The notes under the pieces: generated by a model
Seen by the model: the letters and a program-made list of their open reading frames with translations, nothing else
Told to the model about the DNA's origin: nothing
The model's database searches: none
Translations under genes and position numbers: made by a program
Part shown: positions 39,493 to 47,764 of the stretch, piece by piece
Numbering within the stretch: position 1 is the stretch's first letter
Layout: each line of letters starts with the position of its first letter
NCBI GenBank assembly: GCA_024742355.1
Contig: JANSYM010000008.1
Coordinates: 157,403-221,402, forward strand
DNA: 64,000 bases
Reading direction: 5' to 3'
Source of the DNA: Hyphomonadaceae bacterium
Lineage (GTDB): Bacteria; Pseudomonadota; Alphaproteobacteria; Caulobacterales; Hyphomonadaceae

Positions 39493-40116
39493 ATGACCAT
39501 CACCCTTTATCACTGTTCTCACGCGAGGTCCCTGCGCCCGCTCTGGTGCCTGGAAGAAATGGAACTGGACTATGAGTTGGTCAATCTCCCCTTCCCGCCG
39601 CGCGTGTTTGCGAAGGAGTATAAGGAGATCAACCCACTCGGCACGATCCCGTACCTGATCGATGGTGAGACAAGGATGACGGAAAGCTCGGGCATCTGTC
39701 ATTATCTGACCCAGCGCTACGGACCGACGGATCTGGCTTTGCCGGTCGAGCACGCCGAATATGGCGCATTTCTCAATTGGCTCTATTTCAGCGACGCAAC
39801 CCTGACTTTCCCGCAAACGCTGGTGCTGCGCTATTCCGAGCTCGAACCGGAAGATCGCCGCCTGCCGCAGGCGGTGGATGATTACGGCGCCTGGTTTTCC
39901 GGACGATTGCGCCACGTCGAGAGTGCGCTGGAGAGCCGCGACTATCTCGTCGCGGACCGATTTACGATTGCTGACATCGCCATTGGTTACGGTCTCCACC
40001 TGGCCGATCGCCTTCCGCCAATTCGCGATCGCCTCGGACCGAATGCGCGGGCTTATCTGGAACAATTGCGCGTCCGGGACGGATTTCAGCGGTCACTCGA
40101 AAAACAAAAGGCTTAG
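39493..40116 (+). CDS. Glutathione S-transferase family protein
   Basis: This 207-residue protein has the N-terminal thioredoxin-fold start ITLYHCSHARSLRPLWCLEE. The substrate motif INPLGTIPYLIDG and MTESSGICHYL mark the glutathione site, and RFTIADIAIGYGLHLAD is the conserved helix of the C-terminal domain. The residue expected to activate glutathione is probably Ser near position 10-12. AGGAG precedes the ATG. Substrate not identified; it lies near other electrophile-handling genes (VOC, MAPEG, nitroreductase). Confidence 0.9.
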   Translation: MTITLYHCSHARSLRPLWCLEEMELDYELVNLPFPPRVFAKEYKEINPLGTIPYLIDGETRMTESSGICHYLTQRYGPTDLALPVEHAEYGAFLNWLYFSDATLTFPQTLVLRYSELEPEDRRLPQAVDDYGAWFSGRLRHVESALESRDYLVADRFTIADIAIGYGLHLADRLPPIRDRLGPNARAYLEQLRVRDGFQRSLEKQKA

Positions 40117-40167
40117 CGAATCCGTCTGCCCCTCCTATATGGATCATCCTGAGCGCGAGGAGCCTGT

Positions 40168-41109
40168 ATGACCGACCCTGAATATGCCATCGAAGCGATC
40201 GGGCTGGAAAAGGTCTACCGGGCCTCGGGCAAGCTACCGGAAATGCGCGCCTTGAAAGGCATTGATCTCAAGATCAAGCGCGGCTCGATGTTCGGGCTGC
40301 TGGGGCCGAACGGCGCCGGCAAGTCGACCTTTATCAACATCCTGGCGGGCCTCGTCACCAAGACGTCAGGAACCGCGAAGATCTGGGGTCTCGACATCGA
40401 CAAACATCCGCGCTCCTCACGCGCGGCAATCGGCGTTGTGAACCAGGAAATCACCATGGATCCGTTCTTCACGCCGTTGCAGGCGCTGGAGCTGCAGGCC
40501 GGATATTACGGTGTTCCCAAGGCTGAACGCCGGAGCATGGAAATCCTGACTGCGGTTGGACTAGACGACAAGAAGGATGCTTATGTCCGGCAATTGTCCG
40601 GCGGGATGAAACGCCGGCTGATGGTGGCCAAGGCGCTGGTGCACAATCCGCCAGTCCTGATCCTCGACGAACCAACCGCCGGGGTCGATGTCGAATTGCG
40701 GCGCTCGCTCTGGGCCTATGTCCGCGAGCTGCATGCCAATGGCACCACGATCATTTTGACAACGCACTATCTCGAAGAGGCTGAAGAGCTGTGCGATGAG
40801 ATTGCGATTATCAGCCATGGCGAAGTCCTGGCCCAGGAACCGACCCCGCAATTGCTCTCGCGCCTGGATCAGCGCCTCCTGAAAATCACGCCGAGAGAGC
40901 CGCTCAGTGCCATCCCCGAAAGCCTGGCGCAATTGAATGCAGAGCTTTCGGATGACGGCGTTCTGAATATCACCTTCCGCAGCTCCGAGACCGGCATCGG
41001 CCGTTTGCTGGAGCGCGTGCGCGAAGCCGGGATCAGCGTCGCGGATCTCGCCACCGAACAACCCAATCTGGAAGATGTGTTCGTCGCGATGACCACAGAG
41101 ACGGCCTAG
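40168..41109 (+). CDS. ABC transporter ATP-binding protein (ABC-2 type)
   Basis: The 313-residue ATPase has Walker A GPNGAGKST, the signature LSGGMKRRL, Walker B VLILDEPTAGVD and the H-loop TTHYLEEAEELCDE. A C-terminal regulatory domain of about 80 residues follows, as in drug- or lipid-export systems of the DrrA/NodI type. No permease gene is adjacent; both neighbours point elsewhere, so the membrane partner must be encoded at a distance. It is preceded by the GST in the same direction. Confidence 0.9.
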   Translation: MTDPEYAIEAIGLEKVYRASGKLPEMRALKGIDLKIKRGSMFGLLGPNGAGKSTFINILAGLVTKTSGTAKIWGLDIDKHPRSSRAAIGVVNQEITMDPFFTPLQALELQAGYYGVPKAERRSMEILTAVGLDDKKDAYVRQLSGGMKRRLMVAKALVHNPPVLILDEPTAGVDVELRRSLWAYVRELHANGTTIILTTHYLEEAEELCDEIAIISHGEVLAQEPTPQLLSRLDQRLLKITPREPLSAIPESLAQLNAELSDDGVLNITFRSSETGIGRLLERVREAGISVADLATEQPNLEDVFVAMTTETA

Positions 41110-41468
41110 CTGTTTTTGACCAGGCGAAGCTCGATCCGCTTCAGTTCGCGCAGCACATTGAGATGGTTCATCCGCATCCAGAACCAGACCTTGATCAGTC
41201 CGACGCCGAGGCTCGCCCAGCCAAACAGCGCGCCCCAAAGGACGACCAGTTTCAGGGACTCCGCTTGCAGCATGTTATAGCCGGCCCAGAGTGACAATGC
41301 GAAGATCAGGAAGCTGAACACGAAGGCCATCCCGGTCCAGTAGCGCAGCGGCCCACTGAACGTCATGCCCATCTGCTGAAACAGGCCGACATCCTCCTCG
41401 AGTTCTTTCAGGAACGCTTCATCATCGGCGCTCAGGCTCGTCATCAGACGGTCTTCAAAACTAGTCAT
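41106..41468 (-). CDS. DUF6768-type membrane protein, likely partner of the ECF sigma factor
   Basis: This 120-residue protein has an N-terminal acidic helix (about 10-35, SLSADDEAFLKELEEDVGLF), two membrane helices (about 45-62 and 72-95) and a basic C-terminus (NHLNVLRELKRIELRLVKN). It resembles the DUF6768 family known from this part of the alphaproteobacteria. It overlaps the ECF sigma gene by eight bases, the arrangement expected for an anti-sigma or anchoring protein, but no zinc anti-sigma motif is present, so the role is inferred. Confidence 0.72.
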   Translation of the reverse strand: MTSFEDRLMTSLSADDEAFLKELEEDVGLFQQMGMTFSGPLRYWTGMAFVFSFLIFALSLWAGYNMLQAESLKLVVLWGALFGWASLGVGLIKVWFWMRMNHLNVLRELKRIELRLVKNS

Positions 41469-42009
41469 CAGTCTCTCCTTTCAGAGTTGATTTCAGGTGT
41501 TTACGCGCATGGAAGATGCGCGATTTCGCCGTTCCAACCGGTACCCCGGTCACAGCGGCAAGCTCGTTCAGGCTCAGGCCCTCGCCAAAGAACAGTTCGG
41601 CAGCGAGGCGATGATCATCGCTGAGCCCGGCCAATGCCTGTTCAATCTCGACCCGCAATTCGCCGCGGGCGGGCTGCGAGGGCTCCGGCGCGTCGTCCAG
41701 CGGTGCGGTTCGGGCTCGCCGGGTTTGCGCATGGCGAATGCGGTCGACACATTTGCGGCGCAGGATGCCAAAGGCCCAGCCCGGGAACATGGCCGGGTCC
41801 GATAGGCGCGGCCATCCGCGGCAAATCCCGGCCCACGCTTCCTGCACGGCCTCCTCGGCTTCGCTGCGATCCCGCAGCAGCCGCAAGGCCGTTCGCATCA
41901 GACGCGGATACCAGCGCGCAGCCAGCCGGTTCGCCGCCCGGCGATCGCCAGATCGGGCCAATGTGACGAGCAGCTCGTCATATACGCGATCGGTGACTTG
42001 CCGCGCCAT
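41461..42009 (-). CDS. ECF (sigma-70 group 4) RNA polymerase sigma factor
   Basis: The 182-residue protein has region 2 (about 15-85, LLRDRSEAEEAVQEAWAGIC, then FPGWAFGILRRKCVDRIRH) and region 4 (about 115-175). Region 4 includes EGLSLNELAAVTGVPVGTAK and SRIFHARKHLK. It lacks extra domains. GGGAGG lies six bases before the ATG. An ECF-like promoter (GAACC and CGAC) upstream suggests it transcribes its own gene. The regulon is unknown; the nitroreductase divergent from it may be a target. Confidence 0.92.
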   Translation of the reverse strand: MARQVTDRVYDELLVTLARSGDRRAANRLAARWYPRLMRTALRLLRDRSEAEEAVQEAWAGICRGWPRLSDPAMFPGWAFGILRRKCVDRIRHAQTRRARTAPLDDAPEPSQPARGELRVEIEQALAGLSDDHRLAAELFFGEGLSLNELAAVTGVPVGTAKSRIFHARKHLKSTLKGETDD

Positions 42010-42040
42010 TCATGGCCTCCCTTAGCCTGTCATAAGGATA

Positions 42041-42065
42041 GTCGCAGCAACTGCCAAAAAGGTTC
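42041..42065 (-). promoter_or_regulatory. ECF-type promoter upstream of the sigma factor gene
   Basis: On the minus strand GAACC (42065-42061) is followed after 16 bases by CGAC (42044-42041), about 32 bases before the sigma gene. This fits the ECF pattern and suggests autoregulation. Confidence 0.55.
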
Positions 42066-42145
42066 AACCTCACGCTGAGAGATGGCTTAACGCTCGCCGC
42101 CAATCAGGTACTGAAGGGCGCAGAGACATTTCTGGAGGCGATACA

Positions 42146-42823
42146 GTGGAATACAAAGACGTGGTCCTGGGCCGGCGCAGCGTTCGCGGTTATCTCGACA
42201 AACCAGTGCCGAAGGAAACAATCACTGAGGTTCTGGAAATGGCCATGCGGGCGCCGACCTCGCTGAACACACAGCCCTGGAACTTCTATGTCGTCACCGG
42301 CGAGCCGCTGGATCGGATTCGCGCGGGCAATGTCGAACGCAATCTCGCCGGCGTGCCGGATTCGCGCGAGTTTCGCGGCGGTCCGGGCTATCAGGGCGTC
42401 CACCGCGAACGCCAGATCGGCATTGCCATCCAGCTGTTCCAGGCCATGGGCATCGAGCGTCATGACAAGGAGAAGCGCCAGGACTGGGTGCTGCGCGGCT
42501 TCCGCCAGTTTGATGCGCCTGTATCGATCGTGATCACTTATGACAAGTCGATCCACGGCTCTGACATTGCCCCGTTCGATTGCGGTGGCGTGGTCAATGC
42601 GCTGGTCAACGCCGCCTGGTCGAAAGGTCTCGGCTGCGTAATCAATTCACAAGGCATCATGCAATCGCCTGTGGTACGCGAGCATGCCGGCATTCCCGAC
42701 GATCAGGTCATCATGATCTGTGTCGCCATGGGCTGGCCGGATGACAGCTTCCCGGCCAATGCCGTCGTGTCGACCCGTAAGTCGATTGAAGACGGGGCAG
42801 TCTTTGTCGGGTTTGACGATTAG
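42146..42823 (+). CDS. Nitroreductase family protein
   Basis: This is a flavin-dependent oxidoreductase of 225 residues. The FMN-binding start GRRSVRGYLDKPVPKETI, then MAMRAPTSLNTQPWNFYVV, and later GCVINSQGIMQSPVVREHA are family features. The start codon is GTG at 42146, seven bases after GGAGG. It is divergent from the ECF sigma factor, and its stop overlaps the neighbour's stop in TTAG. The substrate is unknown; nitroaromatics, quinones or flavins are possible. Confidence 0.87.
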   Translation: MEYKDVVLGRRSVRGYLDKPVPKETITEVLEMAMRAPTSLNTQPWNFYVVTGEPLDRIRAGNVERNLAGVPDSREFRGGPGYQGVHRERQIGIAIQLFQAMGIERHDKEKRQDWVLRGFRQFDAPVSIVITYDKSIHGSDIAPFDCGGVVNALVNAAWSKGLGCVINSQGIMQSPVVREHAGIPDDQVIMICVAMGWPDDSFPANAVVSTRKSIEDGAVFVGFDD

Positions 42824-43395
42824 GGCCTTGTCGCCCGCGCAATTTCTTCAATCCACGGCAAGTGCTCGCGCCCGACAAAGATCTGCTCGTCGATGACATA
42901 AGCCGGCGCGCCGACAATGCCGGCATTTTCCGCATCTTCCTGCGCGGCTTCGAGGCGATCGCGCGCTTCGGACAGCGATCCTGAATAGACAGCGCCGCTG
43001 TTCGCGATCAGATCGGCGACCACACGCTCATCATCCAGATCGGCATGTTCCGACCAGTAAGCCTCGAACGCCGCCTGCAGGAACGGTAACTTGTCGCCCT
43101 CGATGCCGGCCAGCGCACCGAGCGCCAGGTCTGATGCGGCGAGCACCTCAGGGTAACGCAAATCAATGCCCTGATGCGCGGCATATTTGATGTTCAACGC
43201 CCGCTGCGATGCGGCTCGCACGCGGCGATGACTTTCACCAACCGTCTCTTCCTTGCCCAGCCTGGGCACATCCCGCTCGACCGTCTTGAATGGGCGCCAG
43301 TCGAGCTGCAGGCCCAGACGTTCCGCCAGCGCCAGCGTCGGCGCGATGGCGAGGTAAGCGGGCGCGGATTTGAAATCGATATAGACGGTCAGCAT
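42820..43395 (-). CDS. DsbA-fold 2-hydroxychromene-2-carboxylate isomerase-like protein 1
   Basis: This is a 191-residue thioredoxin/DsbA-fold protein of the HCCA isomerase/kappa-GST family. The start VYIDFKSAPAYLAIAPTLAL has Ser in place of the catalytic Cys motif, and the ending GIVGAPAYVIDEQIFVGREH is the conserved cis-proline region. HCCA isomerases act in naphthalene breakdown, but many family members have other roles. It shares one base with the next gene's stop, so the two are co-translated. Confidence 0.82.
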   Translation of the reverse strand: MLTVYIDFKSAPAYLAIAPTLALAERLGLQLDWRPFKTVERDVPRLGKEETVGESHRRVRAASQRALNIKYAAHQGIDLRYPEVLAASDLALGALAGIEGDKLPFLQAAFEAYWSEHADLDDERVVADLIANSGAVYSGSLSEARDRLEAAQEDAENAGIVGAPAYVIDEQIFVGREHLPWIEEIARATRP

Positions 43396-44069
43396 CAGGC
43401 AATCTCGTAGGCAATATCGGGCGCCGGACCGTTGCGACCGGTCAGCGCCCAGCGGATGTAGGGAATATGTTCGCGACCAAACAATATGTCGTCGCCGAGG
43501 ATGTAAGTCGGAACACCGTAAATACCGGCCGGATGGAATTGCGGCTGGAGCTGATCGTGTTGCGCGCCGCCGGTGCCTGACACAAAGTCGGCAAACCCGA
43601 CGGCGCTGACGCCGGCCGCGTTCAGACAGCCCTCGACCACACTGATGTCTTCAATATCCAGTTCGCGCCGCCAGAATGGCGGGTAGACGGCTTCCAGGTA
43701 CGCGCCGAGCCGGTCTCGCGCGGTCTGCATCACCCAGAGAATGCCAATATTGGGCAAGCGGGAGTCCCAGATCTTTTCCGTGCCCTTCAGAATAAGACCT
43801 TGCCGTTCGGCATAGCGCCGGGCGTCACGATAGGAATAACGGATCGCGTTCCAGGTCCGCTGGCTACGCCCTTTCGAAGCGACGACCTTGCCCTTTTTTT
43901 TCTCAGCCGAGCCGAGATAGCTTGGAATATCGAGGGTGAGCGGGCGCCAGTCGAACTGCAGGCCAAGCTCTGCCTCGAGCGCCAGGGTCGGACGAACCGC
44001 CACAAATGCGTACGGGCTCTTAATATCGATATAGATGATGAGCGGCGCATCGCTCTTGAGTACGTGCAT
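43395..44069 (-). CDS. DsbA-fold 2-hydroxychromene-2-carboxylate isomerase-like protein 2
   Basis: This is a 224-residue paralogue of the following gene. The start IIYIDIKSPYAFVAVRPTL matches it, and the ending GIYGVPTYILGDDILFGREH is near-identical in layout, but it carries an insert of about 30 residues (KGRSQRTWNAIRYSYRDARR). Together they look like a duplication that formed a heteromer or two specificities. The tight coupling (TGATG) supports joint function. No aromatic catabolism genes lie nearby. Confidence 0.82.
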   Translation of the reverse strand: MHVLKSDAPLIIYIDIKSPYAFVAVRPTLALEAELGLQFDWRPLTLDIPSYLGSAEKKKGKVVASKGRSQRTWNAIRYSYRDARRYAERQGLILKGTEKIWDSRLPNIGILWVMQTARDRLGAYLEAVYPPFWRRELDIEDISVVEGCLNAAGVSAVGFADFVSGTGGAQHDQLQPQFHPAGIYGVPTYILGDDILFGREHIPYIRWALTGRNGPAPDIAYEIA

Positions 44070-44208
44070 GCGGGCTGTCCTTCCTGCCTCGGGACCTGTT
44101 TGCAGCCCTCGAATCGTGAACCGCGAGTTTCCACTGTGTTAAGTCTGGCGTCAAAGATTCGATGTACAGTTTTCCGGAAACTCCACCATACACGTCTAAG
44201 TAGAAGTG

Positions 44209-46047
44209 ATGACGGACGTTTTTGTCGAGAATAATGCTGCTCGCACGGTCTCTGATCGCGCTCAGCGCATTGCCTTCTGGGTTTCCCTCACCGGTCTCGT
44301 CGTCAACACGATCCTGTTCGCGCTCTACGTCACAAATGACAGCCTGACGCCCTTCCTGGTGATCAATTACGTTTATTACACGGTGACAATCTCGATCATT
44401 GCCTGGAGCGCTTATCGCAACTGGAATTTCATGACCGTCTTGTCGGCCGGGATTGCCGCAATTTATTTCCACATGTGGGGCACAACCTATTTCGATGCCT
44501 GGATGGGCAACGCCTCGGTGCTCAGTTTCCCGACACTGCTGTTTGTCCCGCTCTGCCTGATCCTGATCGCGGGTCCGCGGGTCTTGACGCTCTATACGCC
44601 GGTTCAGGCGCTTCTGGTCTACTTCTACATGAAGCATTTCGGCGCAGGTGTATTCGGCTTCGACCCGGAAGTGGTCGATACCGGCAATCTGGCGACTCTG
44701 CTGGCTGTGATGTCCGGTATCACGCTCTTCATTCTCGCCATTGTCAGCTATTCGCGGCGCAAGACCGATAATCGCCTGCTGCGCCTGGTGCGCGAAACCG
44801 AGCGCCTCGCGGCGCAGGACCCGCTGACCGGGCTGAAAAACCGCCGCGCCTTCATGGAAGAAGTTGAAGCCCTGTGGGCCAACAAGGCGCCCTTCTCGGT
44901 CGTGTTCATCGACCTCGACCGGTTCAAACCCCTGAATGATGAATATGGACACACTGTCGGTGACAGTGTCCTGCAAACCCTGGCCACGCGCTTACAAGCC
45001 AGTGACGCCGCCCACACCGTCGCCCGGTTTGGCGGCGACGAATTTGCCCTCTTGATCGAGGAGCAGGCAACAGACAAAGCGCTCGACCAATTGGTCAAGG
45101 ATCTGTACCGCCAGTGCATCTCGGAAATCGACATTGAAATCGCCATGGTCTCCGTCGGCGCGTCGTTCGGTTATGCCCAGGCCTTCACAGATGCGGTCAG
45201 CGTCAGCGAGCTGCTGCATGCCGCTGATACGGCGATGATGCGGTGCAAGGCGAGCGGTGGCGGGGTCGAGAAATTCGACTCCGATCTGGACGACGCGTCC
45301 TTTGCATCCGGCGCTGTCGAGGAATTGTTTCGCAAGGCGCTGCAAGCTGGCCAGATCAAGCCTGCGCTGCAACCCATTGTCGACGCTCATTCCCTGCGCG
45401 TGATTGGCCACGAATTGCTGGCACGCTGGTCAGACAGCGGCCTGGCGCGGACGCCGTCGCCCATGGAGTTCATTCCGATCGCTGAAAAGCTCGGCCTTCT
45501 GAATGAAGTGCTCTGGCTCACGCTCAAATCAGCGCTTTCGGCGATGAAGCGAACCGATGGGTTCCTTGCGATCAACGTGTCGCCGTCACAGCTTTCGTCC
45601 AGTTCGTTCGTCGAGACGCTGCAAAAGCATGTCGAAGCCAGCGGGTTTTCCATGGATCGGATCGAGCTTGAAATCACCGAACATGTCGCGTTTCGCAATC
45701 TTGACGACAATATCGCCACTCTGGCGGCCGCGCGGGCGCTTGGATGCAAGATTGTGCTCGACGATTTCGGGTCCGGTTATTCGTCACTCTCCCTTCTCGA
45801 GGAGTTGCCGCTCGACAAGGTCAAGCTCGACAAGAGCCTGCAATCGTCCAATCACCAGCGCGGTGTCCTGCCGGCAACCATTCGCCTGGCCCGCGATCTC
45901 GGGTTTGAATGCTGCGTCGAGGGCATCGAATCCGAAGATGCTGCAGACTTCGCCGCAAGCAAGGGATGCCGTCAGATGCAAGGCTTCTGGTTCGGGCATC
46001 CTGAGATCGTTTCTGAGCACCGTGGTCATTTGAAGATTGCCTCCTGA
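44209..46047 (+). CDS. Membrane GGDEF-EAL protein (c-di-GMP turnover)
   Basis: This is a 612-residue protein with six or so N-terminal membrane helices (about 20-180), a GGDEF domain (about 195-355, RFGGDEFALLIEE) and an EAL domain (about 375-610). The EAL core reads HELLAR rather than EAL. The other catalytic residues are kept: AINVSPSQL, LEITEHV, LDDFGSGYSS, VKLDKS, CVEGIES and QGFWFG. GGDEF lacks the RxxD inhibitory site. Both activities may be present. The ATG at 44209 follows an in-frame GTG. Confidence 0.9.
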   Translation: MTDVFVENNAARTVSDRAQRIAFWVSLTGLVVNTILFALYVTNDSLTPFLVINYVYYTVTISIIAWSAYRNWNFMTVLSAGIAAIYFHMWGTTYFDAWMGNASVLSFPTLLFVPLCLILIAGPRVLTLYTPVQALLVYFYMKHFGAGVFGFDPEVVDTGNLATLLAVMSGITLFILAIVSYSRRKTDNRLLRLVRETERLAAQDPLTGLKNRRAFMEEVEALWANKAPFSVVFIDLDRFKPLNDEYGHTVGDSVLQTLATRLQASDAAHTVARFGGDEFALLIEEQATDKALDQLVKDLYRQCISEIDIEIAMVSVGASFGYAQAFTDAVSVSELLHAADTAMMRCKASGGGVEKFDSDLDDASFASGAVEELFRKALQAGQIKPALQPIVDAHSLRVIGHELLARWSDSGLARTPSPMEFIPIAEKLGLLNEVLWLTLKSALSAMKRTDGFLAINVSPSQLSSSSFVETLQKHVEASGFSMDRIELEITEHVAFRNLDDNIATLAAARALGCKIVLDDFGSGYSSLSLLEELPLDKVKLDKSLQSSNHQRGVLPATIRLARDLGFECCVEGIESEDAADFAASKGCRQMQGFWFGHPEIVSEHRGHLKIAS

Positions 46048-46106
46048 TCTCGGCTCTTGCCGGTTGATGTGGAAGCCCTCTATCCTGCCTCCAAACGGAG
46101 GTCCCG

Positions 46107-46532
46107 GTGCTGGCTACAATTCGCGAACTTGGGCAAGACGGCGCGACTTTGCTCCTGGGGCTGTCTGTCGGCGCCGCCTGGATCGTGACGATTGTTGCGC
46201 CCAACACATCCTATGACAATCTCGATGCGACGCGCGCAGACAAGCATGTCCGCAGCCTACTCAAGTCTGCCTCTGACCCGATTGCGGTGGTCATGCTGGT
46301 GGCTGGAGGACTGGCCATATTGGGCGGCGCACTGGTCGCCGGGGTCACCGCCCTGCTGGCTGCATTCGGCTTTTTCACAAATCGCTGGACATTGGCCAAT
46401 TTCAAGCGCGGTGAAACGCCGCCCGATGCCAATGAGAAACGCAAGGCGCAGCGCGCCATCGCGGTCAGCCTGACGCTGGTTTTCGCATTGGTCGGCGCGG
46501 TCGCTGCCGTGCTCGCCCTACTCGGAATCTAG
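46107..46532 (+). CDS. Small membrane protein of unknown function
   Basis: This 141-residue protein has three predicted membrane helices (about 12-30, 62-92 and 117-139) and a short charged loop (GETPPDANEKRKAQRAIAV). No family is recognised. The start codon is GTG at 46107, five bases after GGAGG. It lies between a c-di-GMP protein and a convergent lipoprotein, with its stop overlapping the lipoprotein stop in CTAG. No functional hint beyond membrane location. Confidence 0.72.
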   Translation: MLATIRELGQDGATLLLGLSVGAAWIVTIVAPNTSYDNLDATRADKHVRSLLKSASDPIAVVMLVAGGLAILGGALVAGVTALLAAFGFFTNRWTLANFKRGETPPDANEKRKAQRAIAVSLTLVFALVGAVAAVLALLGI

Positions 46533-47602
46533 GAGCTGGGCTTTTCCATCTCGACCGGAAGGCGCGGCTCGACCAGTTCGTCGATAATCTCCAGCCCCAC
46601 CCGCTGGTCGGACAGTTTGCGCAAGGCTTTGAGGAAGTCCGCCCCAGCGGTCACGCCATCGGCGCTGTAGGCCAATGAGAGCTCAGCCGCTTTGGCATAA
46701 TGGCCTTGCGCAGCCTGGAAATCAGAGGTCGCTTCTGAACAGGCGCCGACATTGTGGATGACGGCGGGCGATTCAGGATACTCCTCGGCCATCCCGGTCC
46801 ACATCGCGCAGGACGTGAACGGGTCCTTGGACGAGATGTCGAGCGCCTGCTCAAATCTCGGGTCGGCACGTACGACCGGGTCGAGCGCTTCGGTGATGAA
46901 AGTTGCCCTTACGGTCGCGTTGCGCGGCGCAATATCATTGCGGATCGGCCGCAGGGTTTCGAACAAGGCCTCACGGATTAGCTCTGCAGGCGCATCCAGT
47001 CCGGCAAATCCAATGGAGTGGAAGCCATTCAATCCATGCCGGCGGCGCTTGCGCTTCAGTTTCTTGTCATAAACGCCGTCATAAACGCCGGTTTCATAAC
47101 AGGTTTCACGCGAGGCATCGCCGCCATATGCGCCGGAGAAGACGACTTCGCCCGTGTCGGCATCGACGAGACGCGGATGCGCAGAGACGGAAACGCGCTC
47201 TTCGATGCAGAGCTCTTCCACGTCAACGCGGGTCTCACAATCGAACAGGCCGTCCCATTCGATGCATTTGCTGGTCGTGTGGTGATACTCATTCCAGTCA
47301 TAGGAATCGATGTCGACATGGCCGGTATAGGTCCCCGCCGGGACATCGCCAGGGACTCCATAGGAAAAGTCGGCCAATGTGAACCAGGACGCGCCGTCAA
47401 ATACGGTATTGGCAATCATGGTTTCGAACTGGCGAGCATACCAACCGCCCGCCGGACCTCGGAATCGGTCGACCTGTACGGTGCGGGTTTCCGCAGCAGC
47501 GACGCTCTCAGGCATCAGACGGGCTTCGTAATTGATTCCCGGAGTGGTGCAGGCTGCCGCGCCCATCAGGGCACAAGTGGTTGCAAACAGGGTCTTTTTC
47601 AT
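46529..47602 (-). CDS. Lipoprotein of unknown function
   Basis: From the ATG at 47602 the protein has 357 residues. The signal peptide ends in a lipobox-like GAAAC, so it is probably lipidated and sits in the outer or inner membrane. The mature part has an aromatic-rich region (GPAGGWYARQFETMIA), several cysteines (KCIEWDGLFDCETRVDVEE) and a C-terminal helical, possibly TPR-like region (AVIHNVGACSEATSDFQAA). The family is not known to me. It is the only gene on this strand here, with no partner. Confidence 0.75.
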   Translation of the reverse strand: MKKTLFATTCALMGAAACTTPGINYEARLMPESVAAAETRTVQVDRFRGPAGGWYARQFETMIANTVFDGASWFTLADFSYGVPGDVPAGTYTGHVDIDSYDWNEYHHTTSKCIEWDGLFDCETRVDVEELCIEERVSVSAHPRLVDADTGEVVFSGAYGGDASRETCYETGVYDGVYDKKLKRKRRRHGLNGFHSIGFAGLDAPAELIREALFETLRPIRNDIAPRNATVRATFITEALDPVVRADPRFEQALDISSKDPFTSCAMWTGMAEEYPESPAVIHNVGACSEATSDFQAAQGHYAKAAELSLAYSADGVTAGADFLKALRKLSDQRVGLEIIDELVEPRLPVEMEKPSS

Positions 47603-47764
47603 CGGTTCCGTCCCATTCGATTGCAAGTGAGTGTGCGCCCGCAGGTGTGAATGGTCCCTGAATACATTAGGAAAATTAAACGGCCAAATCTTGCCGCAAC
47701 GTCAGTCTTGCGGTGCACCAACCGAATTCGCACATACGCAGTCAAATCAATGAAGGACTTTTCG

